A DNA stretch of 64,000 nt from assembly GCA_949987705.1 (NCBI GenBank), contig OX465286.1:21527676-21591675 (forward strand). The letters are read 5' to 3'. Under the pieces are notes generated by a model, which ran no database searches, had not been told where the DNA came from, and saw only the letters and a program-made list of their open reading frames with translations. This document shows, one piece after another, positions 20,767 through 32,655 of the stretch. Position 1 is the first letter of the stretch, and each line of letters begins with the position of its first letter. Source of the stretch: Thereva unica (taxonomy: Eukaryota > Arthropoda > Insecta > Diptera > Therevidae). Made by a program: the position numbers and the translations under genes.

Positions 20767-22857
20767 AGAGAGCGAAATTCTTTCCTGAACCATCAGCAGA
20801 AAAGAAGAATGCCATAGAAGCTGTTCCCAGTGAACAACGGCAATTATAGAGGGAAATTAATAAAATTTAAAGTACAGAGAAAATGTGAAAGTGGCACAGA
20901 ACGAAAATCGATTTTATGTGGGTTTTGCGAATTACAGACTGACTTCTCTCCACTGAAGGTTATCCCCTATTTTGGCTGCTAGAAGAGATATGCTAAGATA
21001 GGGTATGCTAGGTATCATGTTGGTAGATGGGTGTGCATAGGCCACAAATGTTGGTTGGTTGATGTTATGGATATTGGTAGGGTGCTAGCTGGGGGCATGA
21101 TAACGAGGCGAGATTTTGGGGATTACGACGACACGCAATACATGTACATAATTAAAATTTCAGAACATTCACATCTCTGTGTTGCCAGTGTGATTTACTA
21201 ATATATTAAGTAGAGAAGGTCGGTGACTACTACGCTACGCGACACCGACTAGGCATGACTGTTGTATAAATGATATACGACCGGGGAGGAAGGAGACGGT
21301 AGGACACATGAAGGTTTAGAGCTTGAGTAATAACAGGTTAAAGGAATGGGGGAGGGGATAATCTTTCCGTGTTTGTTGTGTGAAATTTCGTTTTATTCAT
21401 AAGAATGATAAAAGGTAGCAGGAATAACATTCACATCCTTTTCGGACACTCAATGTTGGTCATCGACTTTCTTTTCAAAGTCTATAATGCTTATTTAATA
21501 AAAGATGCTAAGCACGTCTACGAAAAGGCAAAAGGGTTTAAGAATTTGACCATAGAACTTTGTGCAGAGCTCGAAGCCTAGAAATACTCTGTCAGTAGCT
21601 CTGCTGACTCCATGTTAGGCAGAAGTTGTAGCAAATCGCAACCACTAGTTCGATGATGAATGCGATGTGGCCAGTAAACGTACGAACAAGCGGAAACGAA
21701 GAAAAATACAGAGAGCACCGGTGGAACAGCTGAAGGAGGCGATCATTGACATTTCGTTATTGAAAAGGCAGATGGCGAAGTCGAGCCAAATTTTGCCGGA
21801 AGCTTGTCAAGAACTTTCTGCTGATGGTCTACTCAACTGCAACAGCAGAATTGGTTGAGGGAAACGTAATGAGCAAGGGAGTTACACTAAGGCTACTTGT
21901 TAACAGCCGTTTTTTACCGTATTTCGGGTCGGTGTGAGCCGGATGTCCTTGTTTATGATTCATTAAAATAGCGGCGATGCTTCCGCTGTCTATAATCTCA
22001 TAAGTGGGATGAGTGAGGGATTCTACACGTACCTAATATCGTCTAGAAAAAAAACAACAACAATCCTTTGTAAAAGTCACACCACAGGAGCGTCAAGAAC
22101 TGTCAGACTTGTGGCGCTAGATAAAACGACACAATTCGTCATCGGTTGTTATGAGCATGCTCACCACTCTATTTTGTGGAAGTACCGATATAGCGTCTCC
22201 TAGAATTTATTGCTATGAATAACATAGATCTTGCAAAGAGGATGCAGAGTCACTGCTAGTAGGGAGCAGGTGCTGGACCTCACCCTTACTAGCAGGCTTC
22301 TTTCCGAATAGTTTTGTAAAAAACGACATTGTGGGCCTCCTACATACCCAGGCCTCGTCCCTGGCTCCTAAGAAACCCAAATGGTTTAGTTTCAAGGGTT
22401 TGTGGCCTCGAATCAGACCTGCTTACATCTTCTATCAGGTCAGTGTGTGAACTGGAGGCCACGCAGATCTCCTCCTACCATGACAGCAATACTGTCTCTT
22501 CCTGCTAGTTTTTTTTTTTTTATGTGACACACTTAGGGAAGGCCCCTTTGTACTGTCGACCATGTATTTAGAGAGAGAAGTGAAGGAAAGAACTGTCACA
22601 ACCTAGCTGCGGTTTTTTATTTATTTCACCTACTCCCAACCATTTTTTGCGACTCTGACATCGGGGTATCGAGAACAACTCGCTGGAGTGTTATGCCTCC
22701 TGAAACGAGTTGAATCCCATCAACCAACCGATGACATGCGCTTGGTGGAGCGAAGAACAACTAGTGAAGGCTATGACAGGAGAAATCAGGAATGCAAAGA
22801 GGGAAGAAGAAAGAAGGAAAGTTATGTAGGTGGGAAATTGGGAAAGGCTAGGACCGT
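20767..22857. other. Mostly featureless stretch
   Basis: No supported gene. A 63-codon open frame at 21667-21858 is rich in Lys/Arg and then Gln/Leu but matches nothing known to me. The part from about 22690 to 22857 is probably the body of the SINE whose tRNA-like head is at 22858-22929. Confidence 0.35.
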
Positions 22858-22929
22858 GGCACCGCCGGGAATCGAACCCGGGACCTCTGGGATAGTAGTC
22901 AGGCGCCTTACCCCTAGACTACCGAGGCC
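22858..22929 (-). repeat. tRNA-like head of a SINE (A and B boxes)
   Basis: On the minus strand this 72-nt stretch has an A box (TAGTCTAGGGG), a perfect B box (GGTTCGATTCC), a 5-bp T stem with a 7-nt loop, and an acceptor stem with one mismatch and one wobble pair. The anticodon arm pairs poorly and the D arm has mismatches, so a working tRNA is unlikely. Such internal RNA polymerase III boxes drive SINEs; the body would run left toward about 22690. A plain tRNA pseudogene is the alternative. Confidence 0.6.
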
Positions 22930-22934
22930 CTGTC

Positions 22935-23275
22935 GCGTAAAGTGCTCTGCTGGAACTACAGACTGGCTGCGGTGCGTAGAAAAGTTAGGAGATTGTTCAG
23001 TAGGTCAATACATGCTGGGCATTGGGAAGAATATAGGTTCACCTGTGTTGAGACGCTACAAAAGAATTGCCTTGAGAAAGAATTGTGAGATTCGCAGACT
23101 CTACAAGGGCTCTTTTCCAAAGACTCCTTGAACGGAGTGGGCCTTCTCAAAAAGGAGGATGGCTCATACACCTCTAACCATGAAGAATTCGTGAGGTGTC
23201 TGCTTACTGAGCACTCTGCAGGGGCAAGGTCAATCCTCCAGACCGCTTATCCACGGGATGTTGGGTACAGTAAAG
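22935..23275 (+). pseudogene. LINE fragment, EN-RT linker
   Basis: The plus strand reads WNYRLAAVRRKVRRLFSR, then AGHWEEYR, and after a frame change GLLKKEDGSYTSNHEEFVRC-L-EHSAG. This order (W-x-x-x-L-x-x-x-R-K-x-x-R, YR, then L-x-x-x-D-G-x-Y-T with a following H-x-P-G-like block) is the linker between endonuclease and RT of R1/I/LOA-type LINEs. The RT is absent here. The SINE head lies immediately upstream and may have entered this fragment. Confidence 0.45.
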
Positions 23276-23502
23276 GACTGAACCTAGCCTATTGGAAATA
23301 AAATTTAGGCAGGTTAAAAATCGAATAATATTATTTGCATTAAAAAGCGTTTTTACTTTAACCCGAGCGTACCTTAGGCTGTTGATGAGATATATAAATA
23401 TTCATCTGGGGCTGTGTGGTATCACCTATCATAAGACTGTATCAACAAACACAAACCCGATTCTTCAAAGAAGGCAACGAGACTTTTACATATATTCCCT
23501 GT

Positions 23503-23792
23503 AAAGCTAGTAACAGATACTTGCTAGCTTGCGGTGTGTGCGGCCGACGGAGATAGTTGTGCGCTTGTGCTCCATCTTGTCTTTTACATAAGCGACGACG
23601 AGGGTATGTGCTTGTTGTGTGTGCTTGTGTTTGGGCATTTAAAGCTATATTGAATGTGTCAATGAGGAAATGATTGCTTTAAGTGGACGATCGCTTCCGC
23701 AACTGTATGTCAGATCGCATTTGAATGCACGCACTTCTATAATACATATCGTCGCACGCACCGCACGCACGCGTGTATCTGTTTACAGATCG
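23503..23792. repeat. AGCTGGTRACA-ended MITE, copy A
   Basis: The left end reads AAGCTAGTAACAGATAC and the right end complements to GATCTGTAAACAGATAC. The interior shares blocks with copies B (26364-26645) and C (42241-44453), for example GTGTGCTTGTGTTTGGGC and CAATGAGGAAA with copy B and GTCAGRTCGCATTTSAAT with copy C. About 290 bp and non-coding. Confidence 0.6.
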
Positions 23793-26149
23793 AGTGTCCT
23801 GTTCTGATCTGACTTAGAAGATCAGGATCCTTTCAACTAAAGACATCTTGCCTTCATCGAGAGGGTTGAGGGTGTTTTTCGTTAGTGAGAGCACGTACAC
23901 AATAGGCCTAACTTGAGCAAGTGCTCACCATATAGTTTACTTCCATACTCCCTTTAAAAAAGGCGATTGATTTTTTGCTGAGTGGCATCGTCTCACTTGC
24001 CATTATCCTCCTATCTTCTAACATTTCTTCAGCTGTTCCCCTTCGTACTTTTAAAAAATTTGAAAAAAAAAGGACACACAAATATGAGGAACTACTGAAG
24101 GAAGTTCTTAAAGATGCTTCGCAGTTTTAAGTGTCCATATCCTTGACATGGCGTTGTGTTTTTTTTTTAATTGTTTAACTCGTTGTTAACCTGCGCTCAC
24201 TGTGGAGCCAGTGAACTGCATTTTCATTTTTGTATCCTTCGTTTCATTTATTCTTGTTTGTTCTGTGTATAGTAAGGAAGTGGAAGGATGGGGATAAGGG
24301 TAATGGCATAACCTACAAAAGGACCTTATGGTACTCCATTTTAATACTCTGTGTAGTCTCATTTTGAATTCCTATGTGGATTTGTTAATTTATTCTACAA
24401 CAGCAACAGCAACAACAGCATCAGTCAACAGCACTGAGGAGCTGGAGAGAAGCTCTACTATTGCTGGAGAAAGGCATTTTTGCAGGGGGGCTTGTTTTAC
24501 AACTCAATGGTATAGTAGTTGATTTTTGGAATGGAGTTCGTGTATGTATATGCATACACGTATATATTTTTAGCCATTTTATGCTGGCAAATTAAACTTT
24601 CACCCCCATCTCGTCTTCCTTACTATATATATCTAGACACACTGCATATATAGCGTATGATTGTTGCTATGAAATGTACTCGCTCTCTCTCTGTGCTGGG
24701 GTTTACTTTAGAATTTTAATTAGAATTTAGTTTTATAATTGATGGAGGAGGTGGGCGTGGCGTGTGTGGCATGGAGGGACGAATATAATGTAGAGTGTTG
24801 TTGCATGCCACTTTGCCTAGTTTAATAAAAGCTGTTTTTATACATGAAAAGATATACAGAAAATTTTATTATCTTTTTTTTTTCATAGAATGAAGATGGA
24901 ATATTTCTCCTGCTTCAACCGTACATCCAGCTTAAAATTTTTACATACGATTGTGTAGCAGTAGCATATTTATATAAACTTATATGCTCATATGCCAAAC
25001 ATCACTCATAAAAGCTGATGGCAAAGCATGCACCTTGATAACAATATACAAAACAAATACATATAATACAAAGCTAGAGAGGGAGAGTGGGTTTATGTTG
25101 CTCCATTACGGTAACGATGTAACAAATATGTAGTTTCTGTTACCAATTAACTCAATGAAAATTTGCATATGAATTCATACACATAGACTTCATAGACATA
25201 TGCAATATATTTCTACTTTAACATTTTAATGCTGAACATTGTTCCAAGAACTACCGAGAAGGTACTCGCAACAGACTAAATATGTTTAATTATAATATAT
25301 TTGGGAATAGAGGGGTGGGGAGCAGAGTTACTCGAAACAAACTAAATTAAATAATACAATTCCTTTATTAAAATAAGTTTACGAACGTCTGATGTCTGGT
25401 TAACACGTCCGTACTCGCCGCTGGTTTTTGAATCGAAAATTAAAGTTATTTTCCTGCCTTATTCAAGAACTTTTAACTATCCACTCGCGCTTTGTGATAT
25501 TAATCTTATTTTTAATAATTTAATTAATCCAATACTTTCACAAATATTTATATAAATCCGCCCAATATGCCAAAAGTGCGCTAAAACACGATGGGAAGCA
25601 ACGGCAAGTTCAGTTTGCTACAGGTGGTGTATCCCGTGTTCTGTCTCCTGTTCTAACGCGTGGTCGGGCAGCCTAGCACAAGTCATCGAATCACACTCCA
25701 TCGGCTGCTGTGAAGCGTGGTGACTCAACCTCCTCTTCAGATGATCCTTTTGACATCATCATTACCGACCGGCAGTGCCGGCGGATCGTGTTGTGCTCGG
25801 GTGGGTAGTCAAAAAAACAAACCCCCTCCTCTGAAACGGTTATTTGGTAACAACCTTTCCAAAAAGGAAAGACGGTAGGTCGCTTCATTGTGAATTGGAA
25901 GATTGGCCGAAGGTGTGCGGAACAACATGTGGTGTCCCAAGACCTCTCCGGTGGATCACAATGTGACATGATGTGTAGGAGCTACGCCTTGATGAGATCG
26001 AGCTATGCGCGAACGAAGCTATCTGAGGTATTAAACCGTGGTCTGAAAGCGCTGGTCTGCCGTTTGCTGAGCACAAAGCTGTAACTGCGCTGGTCAGCAA
26101 CTTGGGAAAACAAGTATCTGTAAGAATCAAGGTATGGAACAGATCATTC
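23793..26149. other. Non-coding stretch
   Basis: No supported gene in 2.3 kb. A CAA/CAG-rich triplet tract lies at about 24400-24432, and a pair of similar short segments (ACTCGCAACAGACTAAAT and ACTCGAAACAAACTAAAT) near 25265 and 25330. Minus-strand frames at 25691-26151 have no motif I recognise. Confidence 0.35.
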
Positions 26150-27180
26150 ACTCACATGATGATCGACCACAGACTTAATTTTAACACACTTGGAGGGCTT
26201 GGCGGATAAAGCTTCCGCTATTTGTGCAGCATTTCTAAGAATGCTGTCCTACGTAGGGGCCCGAACCAATCCGTCACCTCCTGTTGGCGAGGATAGTTAG
26301 CTTAGTCCAGGTTTACGCAGTGCCAGTATGGGCAGCACAGCAGCAACAAAGAGGGCTAATAGTAGACCTGGAAACAGATACGTGCGTGCGTACAGTGCCT
26401 ACGGTGTATGCGGCGAATATTCGTTGACAGACAGTTGCGTGCTACGGTTCAGTCTAGTTTTTTTTACAAATAACCTCGTCTAAGCAACGTCAGAGCATGT
26501 GTCTGTTGTGTGTACTTGCGTTTGGGTTTTTGAGCCTATGGTGAATGCGACAATGAGGAAAAGTTTACCGTGCGTAGTTGCGAGCGTTCTGTTTGCGTAA
26601 CTATATGTCAGTTTGCTTTTGAATGTACGTATCTGTCTCCAGCTTAAGCGTCCTTCTGACCATACCCAACATGACCATACCCAACGATGTGGCGCGCGTG
26701 ATAGCGAGAATTATACCCATAGAGATACTGGCGAGAGAAGGCATTCGTCTCTATGATCCAGAATAAGCTATAGAGGATACACAGTCAGTGCGACGGCAGA
26801 TGACGCACTGCGAGTCTGTAACGTTATGGCAAGGCAAGGGAGACAAATCTTTTAAGAGTCAATGGACCTTCAGACTTATCCTAAACGTAAATAGATGGGT
26901 TACGAGAGAATGTGGGGATGTGAGTTACGACCACACGCAGGTTTTGAATGGAAATGGAGGATATAGAAAATACCTTCATCCTTTCGACCACGAGAGCTCA
27001 GCGCTGCGACTGGTCTGACTAGGTATCCAGGATAATGCTTGGAAAATGTGAGATTCGGCGGATATGGATCACCTGTCTTCAGTAAACGTGGATGACGCTG
27101 ACTTTACAGAGGTAAGGGAAGAAGAAATGGTGGAAGCCACGAAAAGGATTGCCGTTGGAAAAGCCACTGGGCTGGAAGGT
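26150..27180 (+). pseudogene. R1-clade LINE remnant, rearranged
   Basis: From about 26180 the sequence reads, across frameshifts, ADKASAICAAFLRMLSYVGA and then RIVSLVQVYAVPVWAA, as in the R1 RT C-terminal region. After MITE copy B it resumes with DVARVIARIIPIEILAREG (26680) and WTFRLI-NVNRWVTRECGDVSYDHTQVLNGNGGYRKYLHPF up to 27010. Then 27050-27180 reads EMVEATKRIAVGKATGLEGI, which belongs to the start of an RT domain, so a second R1 piece or a rearrangement adjoins. Dead. Confidence 0.65.
26364..26645. repeat. AGCTGGTRACA-ended MITE, copy B
   Basis: The left end ACCTGGAAACAGATACG is the reverse complement of the right end CGTATCTGTCTCCAGCT with two mismatches. It separates two consecutive blocks of an R1 RT remnant, showing that it is an insertion. 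About 282 bp and non-coding. Confidence 0.6.
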
Positions 27181-27185
27181 ATATC

Positions 27186-27735
27186 CTATACCGAGAGACT
27201 CATTTTTTACCTCTCTCAATTACCAGTGCTGATATCGTGAAACATATCGACGAACTCCCATTTGACTTCATTTCTAGCCCCGACGGTATTCCTCCCGCTG
27301 TCCTTAAATCCTGTGTAGAGGTTCTGCAGTCTCCACTGAAAACCTTGTTTCAAAAATCCCTGGATAAAGGGTACGTACTTCGCTACGCTTTGGAAGAATT
27401 CGTTCATAATTCTTATTCACAAAAGTGGTAGCAAGAACGAAATATCGAATTATAGACCAGTTGCGAAGTTGTCTGTTATTCCAAAACTTTTCGAATCAAT
27501 TATCTATTCTGGAATCGCTGGTCTCAACGTATCAACATGGTTTTCTTGCAGCTCGTTCCACTACCACCAATCTTGTTGAGTTCATTCCTCATGCTGTCAA
27601 GGGCCTCGTTTCTGGTTGTCAAACTGATTGTGTTTATACTGATTTTAGTAAGGCATTTGACAAGCTCTCCCATTCCATTATAATTCTAAAATTAAGTAAG
27701 CTTGGCTTTCCGCAAGCCCTTCTAGTTGCTTAAGC
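27186..27735 (+). pseudogene. Jockey/CR1-superfamily LINE RT fragment
   Basis: The frames read SSPDGIPPAVLKSCVEVLQSPL, LFQKSLDKGYVLRY, then GFLAARSTTTNLVEFI and CVYTDFSKAFDKLSHSII. These are RT blocks 1 to 3 with motif A intact (D-F-S-K-A-F-D). The closest relative in the window is the fragment at 63414-64000 (DPDGVHPAVLKSCTEALLSPL). At least two frameshifts. The right end is not clear. Confidence 0.65.
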
Positions 27736-28149
27736 TCCTTAATGGAAAGGTCGACTCAGGTTTTCTAGGTCGCCGTGCATCGTTTAGAGAAAGTCGTTAT
27801 AACCTGAGAGGACCACCTCTTTAACAAATCAACTCCTCTAACACGAATTACGGCAGACTTGAACCTGTAAACCGTATGTTCATTAATGTAAATAATAATA
27901 TTAATGACTTTAGCGTGAGCATTGGTAAAGATGTCCTTAAAAGGAGTCTTTTAAATCTCACGTGACCACTTACGTTTCCTGTTGCTTGCGTTGGTTACAT
28001 GTTAATTTAATTTACTAATTTTTATGTTTGCATACTTAGTGTTGAGCCTAATCTCAGCGCTTGGTTGTGCTGAGTAAGTAAACCTTTCTTGGTTCAGCTA
28101 AGAAGTGCGCCTTCTGAATTAGAAGGGTTAACTCTATTACTATACAGTT

Positions 28150-28990
28150 GCACCGCACTGTATGGCAGCCCGTGTGGCACCAGGTGGGCTCGCGCAAAAA
28201 CTTCCAGCGTGCCTGAGGAATGGAGCTTATGTTATGCTAATCGCGAAGCCGGGTAAGAGCAAGGGTGATATATAACAGAGAGCGAAGGTGTCCTATCAGA
28301 AAGGCAAGCCAGCGTCAGGAAAGCTGAATCTACAACGGATGCTGACAATATGGTGACTAAGTTGGTATTAGGGCGATTGAGTGTGAGTGCCTGCGGACAC
28401 CTTGATATGCCACCTTTGATGAGCAGGTGACTTACTTCTTTCACTTTTGACACATAAGGGCCACCGCAGGTTAAAATACTCAATCGCCCTAATACCTGCT
28501 TGACTGGCCTAGCAAGGGTGGCAATAGATGTCAATAAGAGTTGCGCATTAATGATTATTATGCTTATGCTTTCAACAGAGCGAAGTGGAGAAAGATCACT
28601 GAGGTGTTGCTAAATCTGAATTCTTCGAAGTATTTAGTACGCATAGTGATATATATCTTATATGCTGAAATACTAGGGATACCCCTCCGGTGAAAAGCGG
28701 TCACTATCGGGTTCGTTGATTCTATTGGGATCGCGGTGGTAGGAAAGCGCCTCTGCGAAATCGAGATATTCGCGGACGACACTGTATGCGAAATGAAAAC
28801 GTGACTCGAGAGCGTTAGTCTAATGCTAGCCAAGTGCAAAACGGAAGTAGCCCTAATCAGCAAGCCGAAAAACGTGGAGACCATGTAGGCAGGTCAATTG
28901 TTCCAAGCCCAGTGTGGCCATCTGCGGTTAATAATGCACAGGATTGTGCTGGAAACAGCCTCCCATCGGAGAATGTCCTGGATCAGCTGA
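28150..28990 (+). pseudogene. R1-like LINE RT remnant, heavily shifted
   Basis: Pieces in different frames follow the order of an R1 RT: VPEEWSL, LSERQASVRKAESTTDA, ARVAIDVNKSCAL, then KTEVALISKPKNVETM near 28830-28880. The ST-T-D-A block is separated from the V-A-I-D-V motif A region by a 133-bp inverted-repeat insertion (28364-28496). Dead copy. Confidence 0.45.
28364..28496. repeat. Short inverted-repeat insertion
   Basis: GGTATTAGGGCGATTGAGT (28364-28382) is exactly complementary to 28478-28496, with CCTGCGG/CCGCAGG pairing further in. It lies between two consecutive RT blocks of an R1-like remnant. About 133 bp; a TA at each side of the inner repeat could be a Tc1/mariner-type duplication, but this is not certain. 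Confidence 0.5.
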
Positions 28991-29084
28991 TAAGGTCAAA
29001 GGATGTGTGGAAGTGACACTAAAGGCCATTTACCACAGGCTTAAGCAATACGAAGCTGAAATAGACAGAGAAAGGCAAAGAAAT

Positions 29085-30021
29085 CCCGAGTAAAAATAAA
29101 TTATGGCCTTACAACGGGCGTGATTGTTATAGCCCTCGGCCATATGGAGGGCATCAGAAGGCCCGTTGCAGGACAGTGCGGTCATGCAGGGGGCAACTGA
29201 CGGTGGAATGACGGCCTTGCAGTACCAATAACGGTCATACGACGGTGGTACGGCGGCCATATGGTTTCTATTAAGGGAATACGACGGTGGTATGGCGGCC
29301 GTGTGTTGCTATTAAGGGCATACGATGGTGTTACAGTGGCAGCGACGAGGATATTCACTCTACTATAAGAAAATATCCTCCCGAGTAAAAATAAAATAAG
29401 GCCTTTCAATGGGCGAACACCAAAAGTGCTTAAACATAGTCCTCGGCCATATGAAGGGCATTAGAAGGCTCGTTGCAGGACAGTACGGCCGTACACCACA
29501 CACGCCCACACATACCGACGAGTATACGTTTGTATAAAATGCGATTAAAAAAAATTCATCTATGTAAAGATACAAAACTCACCACGTATTTATTGAGAAA
29601 AACATCATCAACACATTTTTTTTCTTCTAGCGATTTAATAACAAAATTTTAAACTAAAATATAAATCAACACGCACTACACACTTCCCTTCCAACAAACC
29701 GACTGGGGCCACTGGCGAGCTCTTATCGATAATCTTGTAGGATAAATAGAAAGGGCCATTCATTGTACATAACGAAAATGTTCAAGTTCCCAGAAATCAA
29801 ATTCAACAATACATTTGGGGCAATTTTTTGGCCCAAATTTGCCCGTAGAATGCCCGCGTGTACAGCTTGGGCCATTTAAATCTTTTAGTCAAGTTTGGCC
29901 GACGAAAGGCCGAATGTGTCCCCATTAAAAATGGGTAAAAATTCTACGGCCGTCATATCCCCCTGAAAAAGCCAAGCGGCCGTGATTCGCCCGTCATAAG
30001 CCCATTTTTTTTTTACTCGGG
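29085..30021. repeat. CCCGAGTAAAAA-ended MITE complex
   Basis: The left terminus CCCGAGTAAAAA (29085) is the reverse complement of the right terminus TTTTTACTCGGG (to 30021), with AT directly outside on both sides as a possible 2-bp duplication. A second, direct copy of the left terminus starts at about 29383, and the following 110 bp repeat the first unit (shared CTCGGCCATATG, AGGGCAT, CGTTGCAGGACAGT). Between them, 29220-29340 holds roughly 50-bp tandem units with TACGACGGTGGTAYGGCGGCC. No coding capacity. The structure suggests one copy inserted in, or duplicated within, another. Confidence 0.55.
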
Positions 30022-32034
30022 ATGCCAGGAAACATAGCAAATAGATGGCTGACTGAAGTTGAGGTTGGGGGGGAATGGATGATAAGAAGGGGATAGTTTT
30101 TAGGCCGGGCTACAGACCCACAAAACCGTTAAGGCAATAACTTTTCGGAAGCATTCTGTCTATGCTGCGACACACCCACAGGCACTTATGTATTTAGTGA
30201 ATTTTGGTAGCCACATTTGTCACAAAGAAAGCAGAGACAGAAGGTCGCTTTTGCCGTCTGCCCCAACTGTGTAACTTAGATGGGGTCCTTTTTAAGGGTC
30301 ACCCTGATGATTCGCCAAGCCGATGTAATGTCAAACTCTATTGAAAAGGGAAGAAATCTGATACTACTATCTTAGTGCAGATCTCTGGGCGGTGTTTCAT
30401 GTTGAGATGTGGGTTTTACATACGCCTCTCCCTTATTAATATTTTTATTGTTGTGAAGTTAGTTGAAATGATTCAAAATCCATACCAATATTTGTTCTCT
30501 TTCTTACAATGCCCCGAACAACACCATCTTGACCATCCACCCCAATTTTTCCCTTAAGAATAAAAATCGGAATCAAACAGAATTCATCGTTTTTTTTTTG
30601 GTTTGTGTTTATTTTAAATACAGCAATAAAAAAATAAATGATTTCTCGTTTTTGCGTATTCGAAAATGTTTTTATTTAGTTCAATTTTATATCTGAGTTT
30701 TTTTTTTATAATTATTTAATAAATTGATCCCCTTTGGGGCTAGTCTGGAAGAGACAAAAAAATAAATGCCTATGTAACCCCAAACTCGGAGCGACCACCG
30801 CCGCAAAAAGGGAAGACTTGAAGTGGCTTTTCCTCTTATTGAAAAATCCAATTACCGACCAGACTAAATCCTGCCTTAGGCATCCTTTTAGGACAGGAGG
30901 AACACAGGCGAAAAACTTCCTTTTCCTTCGAGTATTCTCTCTCACCATATTTTTTTGTGCTTTTTTAATTCTTTTTTTTTTCTTAGGCATTGTAGAATTT
31001 TTGGTCCTTTTTACTAGACGACCGAGATTGATGGCAAAAAAGGGGTGAAATCATATTAAATTACTAAATATTTTAATACCTTTAAAATTATACAAAATTA
31101 ATGTTGTTAATTAATTTTATTTATAAAAAAACGAACCTTCAAAAACCTCAAATTTACACAAATACAAAAGCAGAAGAAAAATTATCCTAGTTATCATAGG
31201 TCGTTAAAGGCAAATAGCTGGATTATCTTGTTGACAGGATTAATTCCATGGCTTTTATATACGTTAAGGGTCAAAAAGAGGCCCGAAATAATTTTAACCC
31301 ACCTCATACCACCAAAGGTGGGATAACCTTTTCTTTTACCCGGTCAAACCCTTGTCATGTGCTGTGAATCTAATTAAGTAGTAGCATAAAGATTTCCAGC
31401 CCCTCTACCTCTATGGACTGTCAGTCAGACTCTCTATATTTTTTTTTTCGGGGAGTTTTTTATGCCCTATTTTTTTTATCTTAGGTGATGTAGAACAAGA
31501 TAATACTGATCAATGAAAGCAGCCGAAGGTAGCGAATGTTGTCCCGCGGTGGAGGGAGGATTGATGAAATGTAACAAACAGCCACTCTCATTTTTCATCC
31601 CCCAAAAATTCAGATATTAATTGAATCTGTTATTGGAATGTATTTCCGAATAAATATCAATTGAAGTTTTTTTCAGTATAGCAATATTTTTTTAAATAAA
31701 TAATTCGGTGGCGGTGGGTATTGATTTGCTTGGGCTTGTGAGAGCCTGAGGGGTGGTTATTGTTGTTGTTGCTGTAGGTGGTCATGTTAAAGTACGAGGC
31801 TTGTCAGAATTCATTTTGCGATTTGATCACATTACATTTGGGTTTTAATATAATATAAACCATGAACAGCTGTCTCCAGTGCCAGGAGGTGTTTGATGTC
31901 ACATAATCACTTATACCTAAATTTCGGTGGGCGCTTGCTCGAATGTGTGACGGATGTCTAAGGCTATCGTATCGAGTTTTGGGACCTTATCAATGATCTA
32001 ATATCCAGTTTGGAAATCTCTCTTTAATCTTTCA
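30022..32034. other. AT-rich non-coding stretch
   Basis: Contains several long T and A runs (around 30590, 30700, 30970, 31440) and no supported gene. A plus-strand frame at 30734-31048 ends in a hydrophobic Phe/Leu-rich run encoded by the poly-T tracts and looks spurious. Confidence 0.35.
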
Positions 32035-32655
32035 AACGTAACCAATATCTATCCTTCCTTGCCTCAGCAAAGTGTTTGAAAAACTATTTCACCGTCAAAC
32101 ATTTAAATATGTATATTAATGACCATAAACTTATGTCTGATTATCAATCTGGTTTCCGCCCTCAACATAGCTCTGTGACGGCATTACTGAATATCTCAGA
32201 TGACATCCGTAAAGCCATGGTTAGTGACATGGTTACTGGATTTTTCAAAAGCATTTGACACGGTAAACCATAAGCTATTGTTAGAAAATTGGCGAAATTT
32301 GATTTTGCTCGCAGCACTCTTGTACTGGTGCAGTCATATTTGGAGGATAAGGAACAATACGTTTTTTGTAATAATAGTTTTTCAGCCCCATGTAAGTGTA
32401 TTTGTGGCATACCTCAGGGTCAATCCTGGGGCCTCCTTTCTTTTTATTAATGACCTTCGGGCTATTAGGCTATTATAAAGAGCTGCAAATTTCATTTATA
32501 TGCTGATGATACTCAATTATATATATCTAGACCAATTGGTTTGATCGAGGATGCGGTAGCTAGAATCAACGAGGATCTACATTCCATATATGAATGGACG
32601 AGATATAACAAGCTCAGGCTCAATGCAAACAAGTCTAATGTAATTGTTATATCCA
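32035..32655 (+). pseudogene. CR1/L2-like LINE RT fragment
   Basis: Frames read LPSLPQ-KVFEKLF, DYQSGFRPQHSSVTALL, DFSKAFDTVNHKLL, ICGIPQGSILGP, FHLYADDTQLYISRPIGLIEDAV and YNKLRLNANKSNVIVIS. This is a collinear RT from block 2 through the Y-A-D-D core, with about three frameshifts. It is joined at 32655 to a minus-strand RTE-like copy. Confidence 0.7.

Noticed and set aside
22858..22929. Functional tRNA gene on the minus strand
   Set aside because: B box and T arm are good, but the anticodon stem, D stem and acceptor stem have mismatches and the anticodon position is not a normal one. A SINE head or pseudogene is more likely.
30734..31048. Membrane protein with C-terminal hydrophobic helix
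   Set aside because: The hydrophobic run is encoded by poly-T tracts; no homology or gene structure supports it.
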